Positions 16,393-25,162 of a stretch of 64,000 nucleotides of DNA are shown here, piece after piece (position 1 is the first letter of the stretch; each line of letters opens with the position of its first letter). Source of the stretch: Thermohalobaculum sp039816045 (lineage in GTDB: Bacteria; Pseudomonadota; Alphaproteobacteria; Rhodobacterales; Rhodobacteraceae); NCBI GenBank assembly GCA_039816045.1, contig JBCBYB010000024.1, forward strand, positions 1 through 64,000, in the 5' to 3' direction. The position numbers were made by a program, and so were the translations under genes. Under the pieces are notes generated by a model that did not search any database, was not told the DNA's origin, and worked only from the letters and a program-made list of their open reading frames with translations.

Positions 16393-17135
16393 GTCAGCGC
16401 ATCGCCCACGGAGAGTGTGCCCCCCTCCACCACCTGGGCGTAGATCCCGAAGTCGATATGGCCCCAGCGCTCGCGCAGGATCTCCAGCGTCGCCGTGTCG
16501 CGCTGGCCGGTCGCGGGGCTCGCGGTGGTCGCGGCACAGCGGTCGATGCGCTTCATCACCCGCAGACGCACGGGGCCGAGCTGGATCTCCCGATCGACCC
16601 AGTCGAACTCCTCCCAGGGGGCGAGACCGTCGAGCCAGATATTGCCGCGGAAACGCCGGCGCTCCATCGGGCGGCCCACGGCCTCGGACAGCGCCCGCAG
16701 CGAGGCGTCCGACAGGATGGAGATGTGGGCGTCCGCCACATCGGTCAGCGCGCCCTCGGGCATCCGCGCGATGCGGTAAGGGCCGGGCTGGCGGGCGCCG
16801 GCCACCCCCTCGACCCAGGCGGTGAGCATCGCAGCGCCGCCCGCATCCTCGGGGTCGGCGGTGATGAGCTCACGGTCCGGCGCGCTCACCGTCACGGCCT
16901 GACCGTCGAAGGCAAGCGTGGTGGCAGCGAGCTCCGGCGTATGCGCGGTCTGCACGAAGTTCCGGCGGGAGACAAAGCTGCGCGCCTCCGGGTCCCAGTC
17001 CGAGCCCTTATGGGCAAGCGCCCAGGTCCGGTCATAGGCGATGTGGCGCCCCGGCTCGAGCGCCACCGTCTCGAGCGCTTCGGGGCCGAGCCCCTTCACC
17101 GGATAGCGGTAGATCGCGGTCACTCTGCCTGGCAT
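16389..17135 (-). CDS. MOSC domain-containing protein
   Basis: A 248-aa protein with an N-terminal MOSC beta-barrel (VTAIYRYPVKGLGPEALETVAL) and a C-terminal MOSC domain. The latter carries the conserved cofactor-side cysteine in MKRIDRCAATTASPATGQRD. The family includes molybdenum-cofactor sulfurases, YiiM and mARC-type enzymes. Here the likely role is binding Moco or iron-sulfur intermediates, but the substrate is not known. It sits between yidC and engB, 127 bp after yidC and overlapping engB by 4 bp. Confidence 0.88.
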   Translation of the reverse strand: MPGRVTAIYRYPVKGLGPEALETVALEPGRHIAYDRTWALAHKGSDWDPEARSFVSRRNFVQTAHTPELAATTLAFDGQAVTVSAPDRELITADPEDAGGAAMLTAWVEGVAGARQPGPYRIARMPEGALTDVADAHISILSDASLRALSEAVGRPMERRRFRGNIWLDGLAPWEEFDWVDREIQLGPVRLRVMKRIDRCAATTASPATGQRDTATLEILRERWGHIDFGIYAQVVEGGTLSVGDALT

Positions 17136-17262
17136 GGTCCAGCTCCTTGTCTCCTGTGCCTGCCCGAGACATGAGCGCCAGACCGCGTGAGAGGCAAGAC
17201 CGGACAGCCGCAGCCCGGGTCACAGCCGGTTACGCTTGATGTCAGGCGGGGCTGAGAGGGGC

Positions 17263-19329
17263 TCAGCGCCCGCTTTTCTTCTTCTTGCGCTTCGGCCCGG
17301 GGCGGGGCTCGGGATCGTCCCCGTCGCCCGCATCATGCGCGCCGGTGCCCTCGGGCACCTCGGGCGGATCGCCGACATCGCCGTCCTCCGGATCTCCGCC
17401 CGCCGCCGCGCCGCCCGATGCCGCACCGCCCGACGCCTCCGCTTTCTTGTCGGTCTTCTTTTCCGGCTCGCTCCCGCCAGGCTTTTTGCGGAAGCTCTTC
17501 CTGATGTTGCCGAGCAAGTCCACATCCACGCCCTGGCTGCGCATGATCGCATACTGCTGGATGATCGTCAGCGTGTTGTTGGCCGTCCAGTAGATCACGA
17601 GACCGACCGAGAACTGCCCCAGCATGAACATGAAAACCCAAGGGAGCCAGGCGAAGATCATCTGCTGCGTGGGGTCCGTGGGCGCCGGGTTCAGCTTTTG
17701 CTGCAGCCACATGGTGATGCCCATCAGGATCGGGAACACACCGATCGAGAGCACCGTCAGGAAGACCGGGATATCCCAGGGGAACAGCCCGAACAGCGTC
17801 ATCCACGAGGACGGATCCGGTGCCGAGAGATCCTTGATCCACCCGATGAAGGGCGCGTGGCGCATCTCGATGGTGACGAACAGCACCTTGTAGAGCGCGA
17901 AGAAGATCGGGATCTGCAACAGGATCGGCAAACAGCCCGCGGCCGGGTTCACCTTCTCCTTCTTGTAGAGCGCCATCATCTCCTGCTGCATCTTCTGGCG
18001 GTCGTCGCCGCAGCGCTCCTTTAGCTTCTCCATCTGCGGTTGAAGCTTCTTCATCTTCGACATCGAGACGTAGGATTTGTAGGCGAGCGGGAAGAGCACG
18101 ATCTTCACGCAGACGGTGAGCAGGATGATCGCCCAGCCCATGTTCCCGATGAAGCCATAGAACCAGTGCAGCAGCCAGAAGAACGGCTTGGTGAGGAAGT
18201 AGAACCAGCCCCAGTCCACGCTGTCGACGAAGTTCTGGATGCCGAGGCTCTCCTCATAGTCCGAGATCGCCGCGACCTCCTTAGCGCCGGAGAACAGCCA
18301 GGTCTCGACCGAGGCGCTCTCGCCGGCCGCGACCGAAAGCACTGGCATGCGCATCTCGGTCCGGAACTCGGGCAGGGCACCCTGACGCGCGGGGATCAGC
18401 TTGTAGATCGCCTCGAAGGGCTGTCCCGGCTTCGGCGCAAGGACGCTCATCCAATACTTGTCGGTGAAGCCGAGCCAGCCGTTCTGCTGCACGCCCACGG
18501 GCTCCACCAGCCCGCCTTCGAGCACATTCGAGGGCAGATCGTCGAAGCCGTCCGAGAAGAAGCCACCCTCATAGGTGATCTCGCGGAGCTCGCCATCGGC
18601 CAGACCCACGGCGCCCTCGTGCAGGATGAAGAAGCCCGTGACCTCTGGCATCCCGCGCCGGGCGATGTAGCCATAGGGCGCAAGCGCGACCGGCGCATCG
18701 GTGGTGTTCTCGACCGACTGCTCGACCGTGAAGAGGTAGCGCTCGTCGACGGAGATCTTGCGGCGGAAGATCAGCCCCGCGCCGTTGTCCCATTCCAGCG
18801 TGACCGGCGTCTCCGGGGTCAGCCGGTCGCCTTCGGCCAGGGTCCAGGGCGTGGAGGGGTTCGGCAGCTCCCCCGGCACCCCGGCCTGGGTCTGCAGCCA
18901 GCCATAGACGGCGTAATAGGGCTCCGGGCCCTGCGTCGGGTTCAGGAGCACCACCGTGTCGGCATCGGGGTCCAGCGTCTCGCGGTAGCGCTCGAGGTGA
19001 ATGTCGTCGAACCGCCCGCCGGTCAGCGAGATCGAGCCCGTGACGGAGGGCGTCTCGATCTCCACCCGCTCGGTGCGCAGGAGGGCCGCACTGCGAGGCA
19101 AGCCGAGGGTCAGTCCCGGATCGGCCCCGGTGGCCGCCGCCGTTCCCGCCGCCGTTCCTGCCGCCGTGCCGCCCTCGGCCGGGATGGTGGTGCCGTCGGG
19201 TGCTGTCGCAACCGGCTGAGGCGGTTCGGGCTGTGGCGGCGGGAAGATCGCGTACCAGCCGATCACCACGGCCATCGACAGCGCCACCGCAAGCACGAGG
19301 TTGCGGGTTTCTTCCTTGTCGCCAAACAT
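17263..19329 (-). CDS. yidC: membrane protein insertase YidC
   Basis: A 688-aa insertase that places proteins into the inner membrane alone or with SecYEG. The first helix (NLVLAVALSMAVVIGWYAIF) is followed by a Pro/Ala-rich periplasmic linker and a large periplasmic beta-sandwich (about 80-370). Five conserved helices of the YidC/Oxa1 core follow (YGFIGNMGWAIILLTVCVKI, AGCLPILLQIPIFFALYKVL). The C-terminal 60-70 residues are a charged Gly/Ala/Lys-rich tail ending KRKKKKSGR that may touch ribosomes. The ATG at 19329 has GAAGGGGAC 12 bases upstream. rnpA and rpmH, its usual partners, are not adjacent. Confidence 0.96.
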   Translation of the reverse strand: MFGDKEETRNLVLAVALSMAVVIGWYAIFPPPQPEPPQPVATAPDGTTIPAEGGTAAGTAAGTAAATGADPGLTLGLPRSAALLRTERVEIETPSVTGSISLTGGRFDDIHLERYRETLDPDADTVVLLNPTQGPEPYYAVYGWLQTQAGVPGELPNPSTPWTLAEGDRLTPETPVTLEWDNGAGLIFRRKISVDERYLFTVEQSVENTTDAPVALAPYGYIARRGMPEVTGFFILHEGAVGLADGELREITYEGGFFSDGFDDLPSNVLEGGLVEPVGVQQNGWLGFTDKYWMSVLAPKPGQPFEAIYKLIPARQGALPEFRTEMRMPVLSVAAGESASVETWLFSGAKEVAAISDYEESLGIQNFVDSVDWGWFYFLTKPFFWLLHWFYGFIGNMGWAIILLTVCVKIVLFPLAYKSYVSMSKMKKLQPQMEKLKERCGDDRQKMQQEMMALYKKEKVNPAAGCLPILLQIPIFFALYKVLFVTIEMRHAPFIGWIKDLSAPDPSSWMTLFGLFPWDIPVFLTVLSIGVFPILMGITMWLQQKLNPAPTDPTQQMIFAWLPWVFMFMLGQFSVGLVIYWTANNTLTIIQQYAIMRSQGVDVDLLGNIRKSFRKKPGGSEPEKKTDKKAEASGGAASGGAAAGGDPEDGDVGDPPEVPEGTGAHDAGDGDDPEPRPGPKRKKKKSGR

Positions 19330-19394
19330 GCGCGCACAGTCCCCTTCGCCAGCACGGGGACCACCCCGCCCGCCGCTCACCTATGCCGTCTCGC

Positions 19395-19413
19395 CCCCCC
19401 TGTCAAAGGGGGG
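19395..19413. repeat. short C6/G6 hairpin with GGGGATGGG tail
   Basis: CCCCCC-TGTCAAA-GGGGGG can fold just upstream of yidC and is followed by GATGGGATGG. The G-rich tail recalls the loop ends of the palindromes at 8375-8458 and 12465-12558, but there are no long arms. It could be a decayed copy or chance. Confidence 0.3.
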
Positions 19414-19485
19414 ATGGGATGGCCCGCCCGGTTCGAGCGGCGTCCCTGTCAGGAAGACACCCGCTGGCGGCGTGTGGCGTTAAGC

Positions 19486-19507
19486 GGCCCGGCCCCGTGA
19501 CCGGGCC
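19486..19507 (-). terminator. possible hairpin terminator after the importer operon
   Basis: Seven-bp arms GGCCCGG/CCGGGCC (19486-19492 and 19501-19507) lie a few bases after the stop of the last importer gene on the minus strand. There is no T-tract, so factor-independent termination is uncertain. Confidence 0.35.
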
Positions 19508-19513
19508 AAAAGC

Positions 19514-20791
19514 TCAGCAGCGGCGGCGCTGGATGCCGGTCTTCTCGGCGAAGGCTTCGGCGTCACGTCGGATGATCGCATCGATGGCCGGGTTGTTCGG
19601 GCGGTAGAAATCGCTGATCTGCTTGAACTTGCGCAGGCCCTTGTTCCACTGGACGACCGCCACCTGGCCCGGGCCCACATGATCCCGGCAGCTGATCCGG
19701 ATCGGCGGCACGAAGCCACCCATGCCAAGCTCCTCCAGCCGCTCGGCCGAGACGTCCAGCGCCTCATAGCCGTCGCGCATCATCGCCGGCGTGATTGCCG
19801 TGGTGTTGTGGATCTCCATCGCCTTGCGCGCAGCCTCGGAGGCGAAGATCGCCGCCACCACGCCGCGGTTGTAGAGCGCCGTCCCGATATTGTTCATGTC
19901 GCCGGCCGCCTTGCCGCCGAAATAGACATACTCGTTCAGGTCGTTGAAGATCTCGAAGCTGTGGCCATAGGCATGGAAGGTGACGGCCTTGTAGCCGTGC
20001 GCAATCTTCTGGCGCCTCGGCATGTCGCCGCTGGAGGCCGACCACCAGACGCCGATGATGCGGTCCATCGGATAGTCGATGCGCGCGGCCTCGCCAATGG
20101 CGGTGGGGTTCATGATGCCCCAGCCCCACAGCAGCAGGTAGTCCGGCTTGTCTGAGGCGATCTTGTCCCAGGTCTCGGCCTGCTCCTCGCCCGGATGATC
20201 CACCGGGTAGAGCGTGACCTCGAAGCCCTCGGTCGCCTGCATCTCCTCGAGCAGCGGGATCGGCGATTTGCCATAGGAGGAGTTGTGGTGCACGAGCCCG
20301 ATCCGCTTGCCCCGCAGCGTCCCCTCGACCTCGCGGATATGGGCGAGCTGGCCATAGGTCGCGTGCAGGTAATGCGCCGGGAAGTTAAAGGCGTGGCTGA
20401 AGTAAGAGCCGTCCGCCGCCCCCGAGACCCCATAGCCCATAGTGTGGACGGGAATGTTGTCGACCACCGATTTCGGCAGCACGCCGATGGTCACGCCCGT
20501 CGACCAGGGCTGCACCACGACCGAGCCGGCCGATTTCGCCTCTTCGTAGCAGGCGACCCCCCGGTCCGTGTTGTACCCAAACTCGCACTCCAAGAGCTTC
20601 ACCGGCACACCGTTGATGCCGCCATCACGCTCGTTCAGAAGCGTGAAGTAGTCCGCATAACCATCGGCCAGATCGGTGCCCCCGCCGGCATAAGGCCCTT
20701 CGCGGTACACCAGAGACATTACGACGACCTCAGCGGCCGCCGCTGCCGCGCCGAGCCATAACAGGCCCGCGGCAAACGCGTATTTCAGCAT
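19514..20791 (-). CDS. Liv-type ABC transporter substrate-binding protein 1
   Basis: A 425-aa periplasmic-binding protein (Peripla_BP_6 type I fold). A signal peptide spans residues 1-20 (KYAFAAGLLWLGAAAAA). Mature signatures are DGYADYFTLLNERDGGINGV, HTMGYGVSGAADG, PDYLLLWGWGIMNPTA and ITPAMMRDGYEAL. Cysteines in LLECEFGYN, VACYEE, ISCRDH and the final RRRC match those of the second binding protein and probably form disulfides. It is the last gene of the importer cluster, 41 bp after the LivF-like ATPase. It clearly arose by duplication with the 21909-23186 gene; the two may bind different ligands. Confidence 0.9.
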   Translation of the reverse strand: MLKYAFAAGLLWLGAAAAAAEVVVMSLVYREGPYAGGGTDLADGYADYFTLLNERDGGINGVPVKLLECEFGYNTDRGVACYEEAKSAGSVVVQPWSTGVTIGVLPKSVVDNIPVHTMGYGVSGAADGSYFSHAFNFPAHYLHATYGQLAHIREVEGTLRGKRIGLVHHNSSYGKSPIPLLEEMQATEGFEVTLYPVDHPGEEQAETWDKIASDKPDYLLLWGWGIMNPTAIGEAARIDYPMDRIIGVWWSASSGDMPRRQKIAHGYKAVTFHAYGHSFEIFNDLNEYVYFGGKAAGDMNNIGTALYNRGVVAAIFASEAARKAMEIHNTTAITPAMMRDGYEALDVSAERLEELGMGGFVPPIRISCRDHVGPGQVAVVQWNKGLRKFKQISDFYRPNNPAIDAIIRRDAEAFAEKTGIQRRRC

Positions 20792-20832
20792 GATCACCCC
20801 CCACACACACTGTCACAACGCACGCAGCGTCG

Positions 20833-21660
20833 TCAGCTCAACCACCTCTTGCGACGCCGGTAAGAACGCACTTCGCGGAACGATTTACGCCCTTCCTCGG
20901 ACATGCCCAGATAGAACTCCTTGACGTCCGGGTTCTCACGCAGCTCGGACGCCACCCCATCCATTACCACACGACCGTTTTCCAACAAATACCCGTAATG
21001 GGCGTATCGGAGGGCAATATTGGTGTTCTGTTCCGCCAAGAGGAAGGACACGCCCTCTTCTTCATTCAGACGTTTTACGATCTCGAAGATCTCTTCGACC
21101 AGCTGCGGCGCGAGGCCCATCGAGGGCTCGTCGAGCAGGATGGTCTCGGGCCGGCTCATCAGCGCGCGGCCGATGGCGCACATCTGCTGCTCGCCGCCCG
21201 AGGTGTAGCCCGCCTGGGATTTGCGGCGCTCCTTGAGGCGGGGAAAGTAGGTGTAGACCATCTCGAGATCGGCGGCGACTTTGCGGCCCCCGTCCCGGCG
21301 GGTATAGGCGCCGGTCAGCAGGTTCTCCTCGACGGTCAGGTGCTCGAAGCAATGGCGCCCTTCCATCACCTGGATGACGCCGCGGCGCACGAGTTGCGCG
21401 GGGCCGAGCGCGTCGATCGGCTCGCCCCGGTATTTGATGGCGCCCTTGGTGACCTTGCCGCGCTCGCTCTCCAGCAGGTTGGAGATGGCGCGCAGCGTCG
21501 TGGTCTTGCCCGCGCCGTTGCCGCCGAGGAGCGCGACGATGCCGCCCTTCGGCACAGTGAGCGAGACGCCCTTCAGCACGAGGATCACATGGTTGTAGAT
21601 CACCTCGATGTTGTTCACATCGACGAGGGTTTCCTGTTGAGGCTCAGGGGCGACGCTCAT
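20833..21660 (-). CDS. Liv-type ABC transporter ATP-binding protein (LivF-like)
   Basis: A 275-aa ATPase. Walker A is GGNGAGKTT (46-54), the Q-loop region GVIQVMEGRHCFEHLTVEENL, the signature TSGGEQQMCAIGRALMS, Walker B ILLDEPSMGLAPQ, and the switch region FLLAEQNTNIALRYA. The GLAP and AEQN variants are diagnostic of LivF. An extra 30-residue basic tail (KSFREVRSYRRRKRWL) exceeds E. coli LivF. It follows the 58-aa small gene by only 3 bp. It partners with the LivG-like ATPase at 27280-28140 to drive one importer. Confidence 0.93.
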   Translation of the reverse strand: MSVAPEPQQETLVDVNNIEVIYNHVILVLKGVSLTVPKGGIVALLGGNGAGKTTTLRAISNLLESERGKVTKGAIKYRGEPIDALGPAQLVRRGVIQVMEGRHCFEHLTVEENLLTGAYTRRDGGRKVAADLEMVYTYFPRLKERRKSQAGYTSGGEQQMCAIGRALMSRPETILLDEPSMGLAPQLVEEIFEIVKRLNEEEGVSFLLAEQNTNIALRYAHYGYLLENGRVVMDGVASELRENPDVKEFYLGMSEEGRKSFREVRSYRRRKRWLS

Positions 21661-21663
21661 GGG

Positions 21664-21840
21664 TTAGGCCGCCTCGCGCAGGGGTTCCGGGGCGGTCTGG
21701 CGTTGGGCCTCGGCAGCAGCGCGCGCCTCACGGGCCTCTCGCGCGGCTTTGGTGGCCCGCTGCGAGGCATAGACCAGAAGGGCGAAGGCGCCGAGCTTGG
21801 CAATCACGAGGCCGATGCCGGCGGCGGAGGTCGGGTCCAT
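21664..21840 (-). CDS. small single-pass membrane protein of the importer operon
   Basis: A 58-aa protein. After a short N-terminus (MDPTSAAG), residues about 9-25 form one membrane helix (IGLVIAKLGAFALLVYASQ). A 30-residue charged Ala/Arg/Glu helix follows (RATKAAREAREARAAAEAQR), with a short tail. An ideal AGGAG ribosome site lies 8 bases before the ATG, and the TAA stop is 3 bp from the LivF-like start, so it is very likely translated. It resembles no family I know. Position suggests an accessory subunit of the ABC importer or an assembly factor. Confidence 0.7.
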   Translation of the reverse strand: MDPTSAAGIGLVIAKLGAFALLVYASQRATKAAREAREARAAAEAQRQTAPEPLREAA

Positions 21841-21908
21841 GGGCGGTCTCCTGGGGTTGGTGGGGGCGCCCGGCCGGCGGCCGCCCCCGTTGTCTTTGCG
21901 TCAGACGC

Positions 21909-23186
21909 TCAGCAGCGCGGCGACAGCCCGGCCTCGCTCGCGAAGGCGGCACTGTCCTCCTCGATCAGCGGGTCGACAACCTGACGGTCGGCCGCGATGA
22001 ACGGGGTGATCAGCGACCAGGTCTTGGAGCCCGCATCCCACTGCTGGATCGCGCCGAGGCCCGGAGGACCGTGGTTCTCGCAGCTCACATCGAAGGTCGG
22101 CATGAACTCGGGCAGGCCGTTCGCGGCGAGCACCTCTTCGGTGACCGAGAGCGCCTCCATCCCGTCCCGCATCATCGCGGGCGTGATCTCGGCGGTGCCG
22201 TGGATCTCCTGCGCCTTCTTCGCCGCCTCGGCCGCCAGCATCGCTGCCATCATGCCGCGGTTGTAGAGCACCGTGCCGTACTGGTCGCCGGCGCCCGCCG
22301 ACAGGCCCTTGTCATAGACGTGGGTCTTCAGGTCCGCATAGATCGGGAAGCCGTCACCGACACCGTGCATGGCGATCGCCTTGTAGCCATCCGCGGCATC
22401 ACCTGCCGGCAGCACGTCGGTCTCGGCCGCCGACCACCAGACGCCGATGAACTTGTCCATCGGGAAGCGGATCGACGCGGCCTCCTTGACGGCAACCTGG
22501 TTCATCACGCCCCAGCCCCACATGATCACATAGTCCGGGCGCTCTTTGCGAACCTGCAGCCAGGTCGCCTTCTGCTCCTGACCCGGATGGTCGACCGGCA
22601 GCAGCATCAGCTCGAACTCATGCTTCTTCGAGAGCTCTTCCAGCGTGCGGATCGGCTCCTTGCCATAGGCGGAGTTGTGATAGACCAGCGCGAGCTTGCG
22701 GCCGTTCAGCGTCTTGCCGCCTTCCTGGTTCATTATGTGCTTGACGATGATCGAGGCGGCATCCCAGTAGGTGCCCGGGTAGTTGAACACCCACTCGAAG
22801 ATCTTGCCGTTGGCGGCCGAGGTCCGGCCATAGCCCATGGTGTGCAGCGGAATGCCGTCCGCCGTCGCTTTGGGGATCAGCTGATAGGTGATGCCCGTCG
22901 AGAGCGGCTGATAGACAAGGCTGCCCTCGCCCTTGGTGCTCTCATAGCACTCCACCCCCTTGGTGGTGTTGTAGCCGGTCTCACACTCCAGCAGCCGTGC
23001 CTCGACCCCGCCGATACCGCCATCGCGCTCGTTCAGGAGCGTGAAATAGTCGGCATAGCCGTCGGCGAAGGGGATGCCGTTCGGCGCATAGGGCCCGGTG
23101 CGGTAGCTGAGCGACGGGAACACGAGATCCGCCATCGCGGGTGTCGCGATCGCCGCTGCAATGGCTGCGGCCAAGAGTCTCTTCAT
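21909..23186 (-). CDS. Liv-type ABC transporter substrate-binding protein 2
   Basis: A 425-aa periplasmic-binding protein with a signal peptide (KRLLAAAIAAAIATPAMA). It is strongly similar along its length to the 19514-20791 gene: DGYADYFTLLNERDGGIGGV, HTMGYGRTSAANG, PDYVIMWGWGVMNQVAV, ITPAMMRDGMEAL. It has the same cysteine pattern and the same C-terminal RC. GGGAGAA lies 8 bases upstream of the ATG. It follows the LivM-like permease by 36 bp. One duplicated pair of receptors for one membrane complex suggests broadened or two-tier ligand recognition. Confidence 0.9.
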   Translation of the reverse strand: MKRLLAAAIAAAIATPAMADLVFPSLSYRTGPYAPNGIPFADGYADYFTLLNERDGGIGGVEARLLECETGYNTTKGVECYESTKGEGSLVYQPLSTGITYQLIPKATADGIPLHTMGYGRTSAANGKIFEWVFNYPGTYWDAASIIVKHIMNQEGGKTLNGRKLALVYHNSAYGKEPIRTLEELSKKHEFELMLLPVDHPGQEQKATWLQVRKERPDYVIMWGWGVMNQVAVKEAASIRFPMDKFIGVWWSAAETDVLPAGDAADGYKAIAMHGVGDGFPIYADLKTHVYDKGLSAGAGDQYGTVLYNRGMMAAMLAAEAAKKAQEIHGTAEITPAMMRDGMEALSVTEEVLAANGLPEFMPTFDVSCENHGPPGLGAIQQWDAGSKTWSLITPFIAADRQVVDPLIEEDSAAFASEAGLSPRC

Positions 23187-23222
23187 GGATAGTTCTCCCT
23201 GGTTGTTGTTCTGTGTACGACC

Positions 23223-24347
23223 CTAATGGGGGAAGGGCCAAAGGCGAAGCTTCTCTTTCACGGTGCGCCAAAGCGCAGCGATCCCGTGCGGCTCCTTGAT
23301 GAGGAAAAAGATGATCAAGGCGCCCACGGTCATGATCTGGAGGTGTTCGGCGATGTCGGTCGGCCAACCGAGCAGCCCGACAAAGAGGTTCTTGAACAGC
23401 ACCGGCAGCAGCACGATGAAGGCCGCGCCCACCAGCGAGCCGAAGATCGAGCCGAGCCCGCCGATGATGATCATGAAGAGCACCTCGAAGCTCTGGTCGA
23501 TGCCGAACGCCTCCGTCGGCTCGGCCGCGCCCTGCCAGACTGCGAAGTAAAGCGCGCCCGCCAGCCCGATGTAGAACGAGCTGATCGCGAAGGCCGAGAG
23601 CTTGGCCGCCAGCGGGTTCACGCCGATGATCTCGGCGGCGATGTCCATGTCCCGGATCGCCATCCACTGCCGCCCGATCCGCCCGCGCACGAGGTTGCGC
23701 GCGACCCAGCCGAAAATGAACAGCATGGTCAGGCAGAACAGATAGGTCGCCGCGGGATCGGTGTTCGGCCCGGTGATCGCGATGCCGAAGAGATCGGTCT
23801 CGACCGAGGTGATCTGCCCGGTGGCGGAGTAGTTGTAGGCCCACTCCCATTTGTTGAAGAGCCAGACCAGGAAGAACTGCGCCGCAAGCGTCGCGACCGC
23901 CAGGTAAAAGCCCTTGATCCTGAGGGATGGTAACCCGAACAAGATCCCCACGAAGGCCGCGCACAGCCCGCCCAGGATCGAGGCCGCCAGGATGTTCATC
24001 GGCGGCAGCAAGAGCTCGTAATACTCGCCCCCGCCGAGCGGCAGGTAGATGTCCATCCCCGTCATGAACTTGTAGCAGCCATAGGCGCCCACGGCCATGA
24101 AGCCGCCGGTGCCGAGGCTCACCTGCCCACAATAGCCCGTCAGGATGTTCAGCCCGATGGCCGCCAGCGCATAGCAGAAGAAGGGCAGGAACACCGCCTT
24201 CTCCCAATAGGAATTGACGAAGAACGGCACCACCAGGAAGGCGATCGCCACCACCCCCCAGAACCGCCAGCGGTCAAAGGCGATGGGAAACGTGGCGTGA
24301 TCCGCCGCATAGCTCGTCTTGAACTCACCCGCCTCGCGATAGAACAT
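23223..24347 (-). CDS. Liv-type ABC transporter permease (LivM-like)
   Basis: A 374-aa inner-membrane permease with about ten helices. LivM signatures are NILTGYCGQVSLGTGGFMAVGAY, GILFGLPSLRIKGFYLAVATL, AIRDMDIAAEIIGVNPLAAKLSAF and a C-terminal MIIIGGLGSIFGSLVGAAF. The ATG at 24347 has AGGAG eight bases upstream and overlaps the stop of the 94-aa small gene by one base (TGATG). It pairs with the LivH-like permease at 26024-26992, from which it is separated by inserted genes. The N-terminal 45 residues are longer than in E. coli LivM relatives of this group. Confidence 0.92.
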   Translation of the reverse strand: MFYREAGEFKTSYAADHATFPIAFDRWRFWGVVAIAFLVVPFFVNSYWEKAVFLPFFCYALAAIGLNILTGYCGQVSLGTGGFMAVGAYGCYKFMTGMDIYLPLGGGEYYELLLPPMNILAASILGGLCAAFVGILFGLPSLRIKGFYLAVATLAAQFFLVWLFNKWEWAYNYSATGQITSVETDLFGIAITGPNTDPAATYLFCLTMLFIFGWVARNLVRGRIGRQWMAIRDMDIAAEIIGVNPLAAKLSAFAISSFYIGLAGALYFAVWQGAAEPTEAFGIDQSFEVLFMIIIGGLGSIFGSLVGAAFIVLLPVLFKNLFVGLLGWPTDIAEHLQIMTVGALIIFFLIKEPHGIAALWRTVKEKLRLWPFPH

Positions 24348-24631
24348 CAGTGGGTCTCCTTGCGGGTTTGGTAGAGGCGGCGCAGCCAATGCAGCACGCC
24401 TCCCATGAATAGAAAAGCAGCCGGGGTGATGAGAGAGGACAGCGACCGCGTCGCATGCACGACGTAATATGTATCCGTAGGGACCACCGCCTCGGTGGCG
24501 TCCATCTGCTCAAGTGTCTGCAACAACCGCCAGTCGTGCAGGATGAGATGCAGAGCCGCCACCAAAGAGAGTGCGGCCATTGCGAGAAGGACCACCTGCG
24601 TCGTCCAATAGACGCCATCGAGCACACTCAT
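24347..24631 (-). CDS. small two-helix membrane protein of the importer operon
   Basis: A 94-aa protein with membrane helices at about residues 10-30 (TQVVLLAMAALSLVAALHLIL) and 67-85 (LITPAAFLFMGGVLHWLRRL), joined by a polar loop. It is coupled to the LivM-like gene by a TGATG overlap. An AGGAGG site precedes the ATG. No family recognised. It has the same size and topology as the 96-aa protein next to the LivH-like gene, though sequence similarity is not evident. It is likely a subunit or chaperone of the permease. It is now the first gene of the downstream half-operon. Confidence 0.75.
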   Translation of the reverse strand: MSVLDGVYWTTQVVLLAMAALSLVAALHLILHDWRLLQTLEQMDATEAVVPTDTYYVVHATRSLSSLITPAAFLFMGGVLHWLRRLYQTRKETH

Positions 24632-24721
24632 GGGGTGCCTCCTGCCTCTGCAACGCCCAACCCTTGATCTCGGTTCCCGGGTTGCCCACGTAATCCGTAT
24701 TGGATGACGAAGGGGGAAGCG
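24632..24721. promoter_or_regulatory. divergent intergenic region, probable promoters both ways
   Basis: These 90 bp separate the 94-aa importer gene (minus) from the SHOCT gene (plus). Transcription of both halves must begin here or run in from elsewhere. Poor hexamers such as TTGATC and TTGCCC are present, but no pair with correct spacing is convincing. A clear GAAGGGGGAAG ribosome site precedes the SHOCT ATG. Confidence 0.4.
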
Positions 24722-25162
24722 ATGTCGATTGCAGACGAAGTCGAAAAACTCGAGCGGTTGCGCGCCGATGGCAGCCTGACGGACGCCGAGTTCGAGGCCG
24801 CCAAGAAGAAGCTCCTCACCAAACCGGCGCCGAAATCGGAGAGCTCAAGTATTTCCTCGGTGCTCTGGGTCCTGGTTGTTGTCGTGGTGGTCGCCGCGGG
24901 CGCCGTGCTCTTCCTGCTGCAAGACATCTCCGAGAGTGTCCGCCTCGCCGCCGGGGGCGCCGGTGTCGTCGCCGCGATCGGGGGCAGCGTCATGGGGATG
25001 ATGGAGGACGCCTCGTTCCTCACCATCCTGCTGGTCTCCATCTGCGGCATCGCCATCGCCGCGGTGGCGTTTTTGGCGGTCGCACCGATTGTGCTTCCGG
25101 TGGTTTTGGTGGTCGGGGCCGTCGGAGCGGCCTGGGCCTGGTTCGGGGATCTCACGGGCTAG
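24722..25162 (+). CDS. SHOCT-domain membrane protein
   Basis: A 146-aa protein. Residues 5-34 are a SHOCT helical hairpin (EKLERLRADGSLTDAEFEAA). At least four hydrophobic segments follow (VLWVLVVVVVVAAGAVLFLL at about 48-67 and three more to the C-terminus). SHOCT domains are thought to mediate oligomerisation or binding; no enzymatic role is known. It lies on the opposite strand within the importer cluster. Its TAG stop shares the CTAG tetranucleotide with the stop of the converging VOC gene. Confidence 0.75.
   Translation: MSIADEVEKLERLRADGSLTDAEFEAAKKKLLTKPAPKSESSSISSVLWVLVVVVVVAAGAVLFLLQDISESVRLAAGGAGVVAAIGGSVMGMMEDASFLTILLVSICGIAIAAVAFLAVAPIVLPVVLVVGAVGAAWAWFGDLTG

Noticed and set aside
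18040..19500. A 486-codon plus-strand frame over yidC
   Set aside because: Shadow of yidC with no ribosome site or domain.
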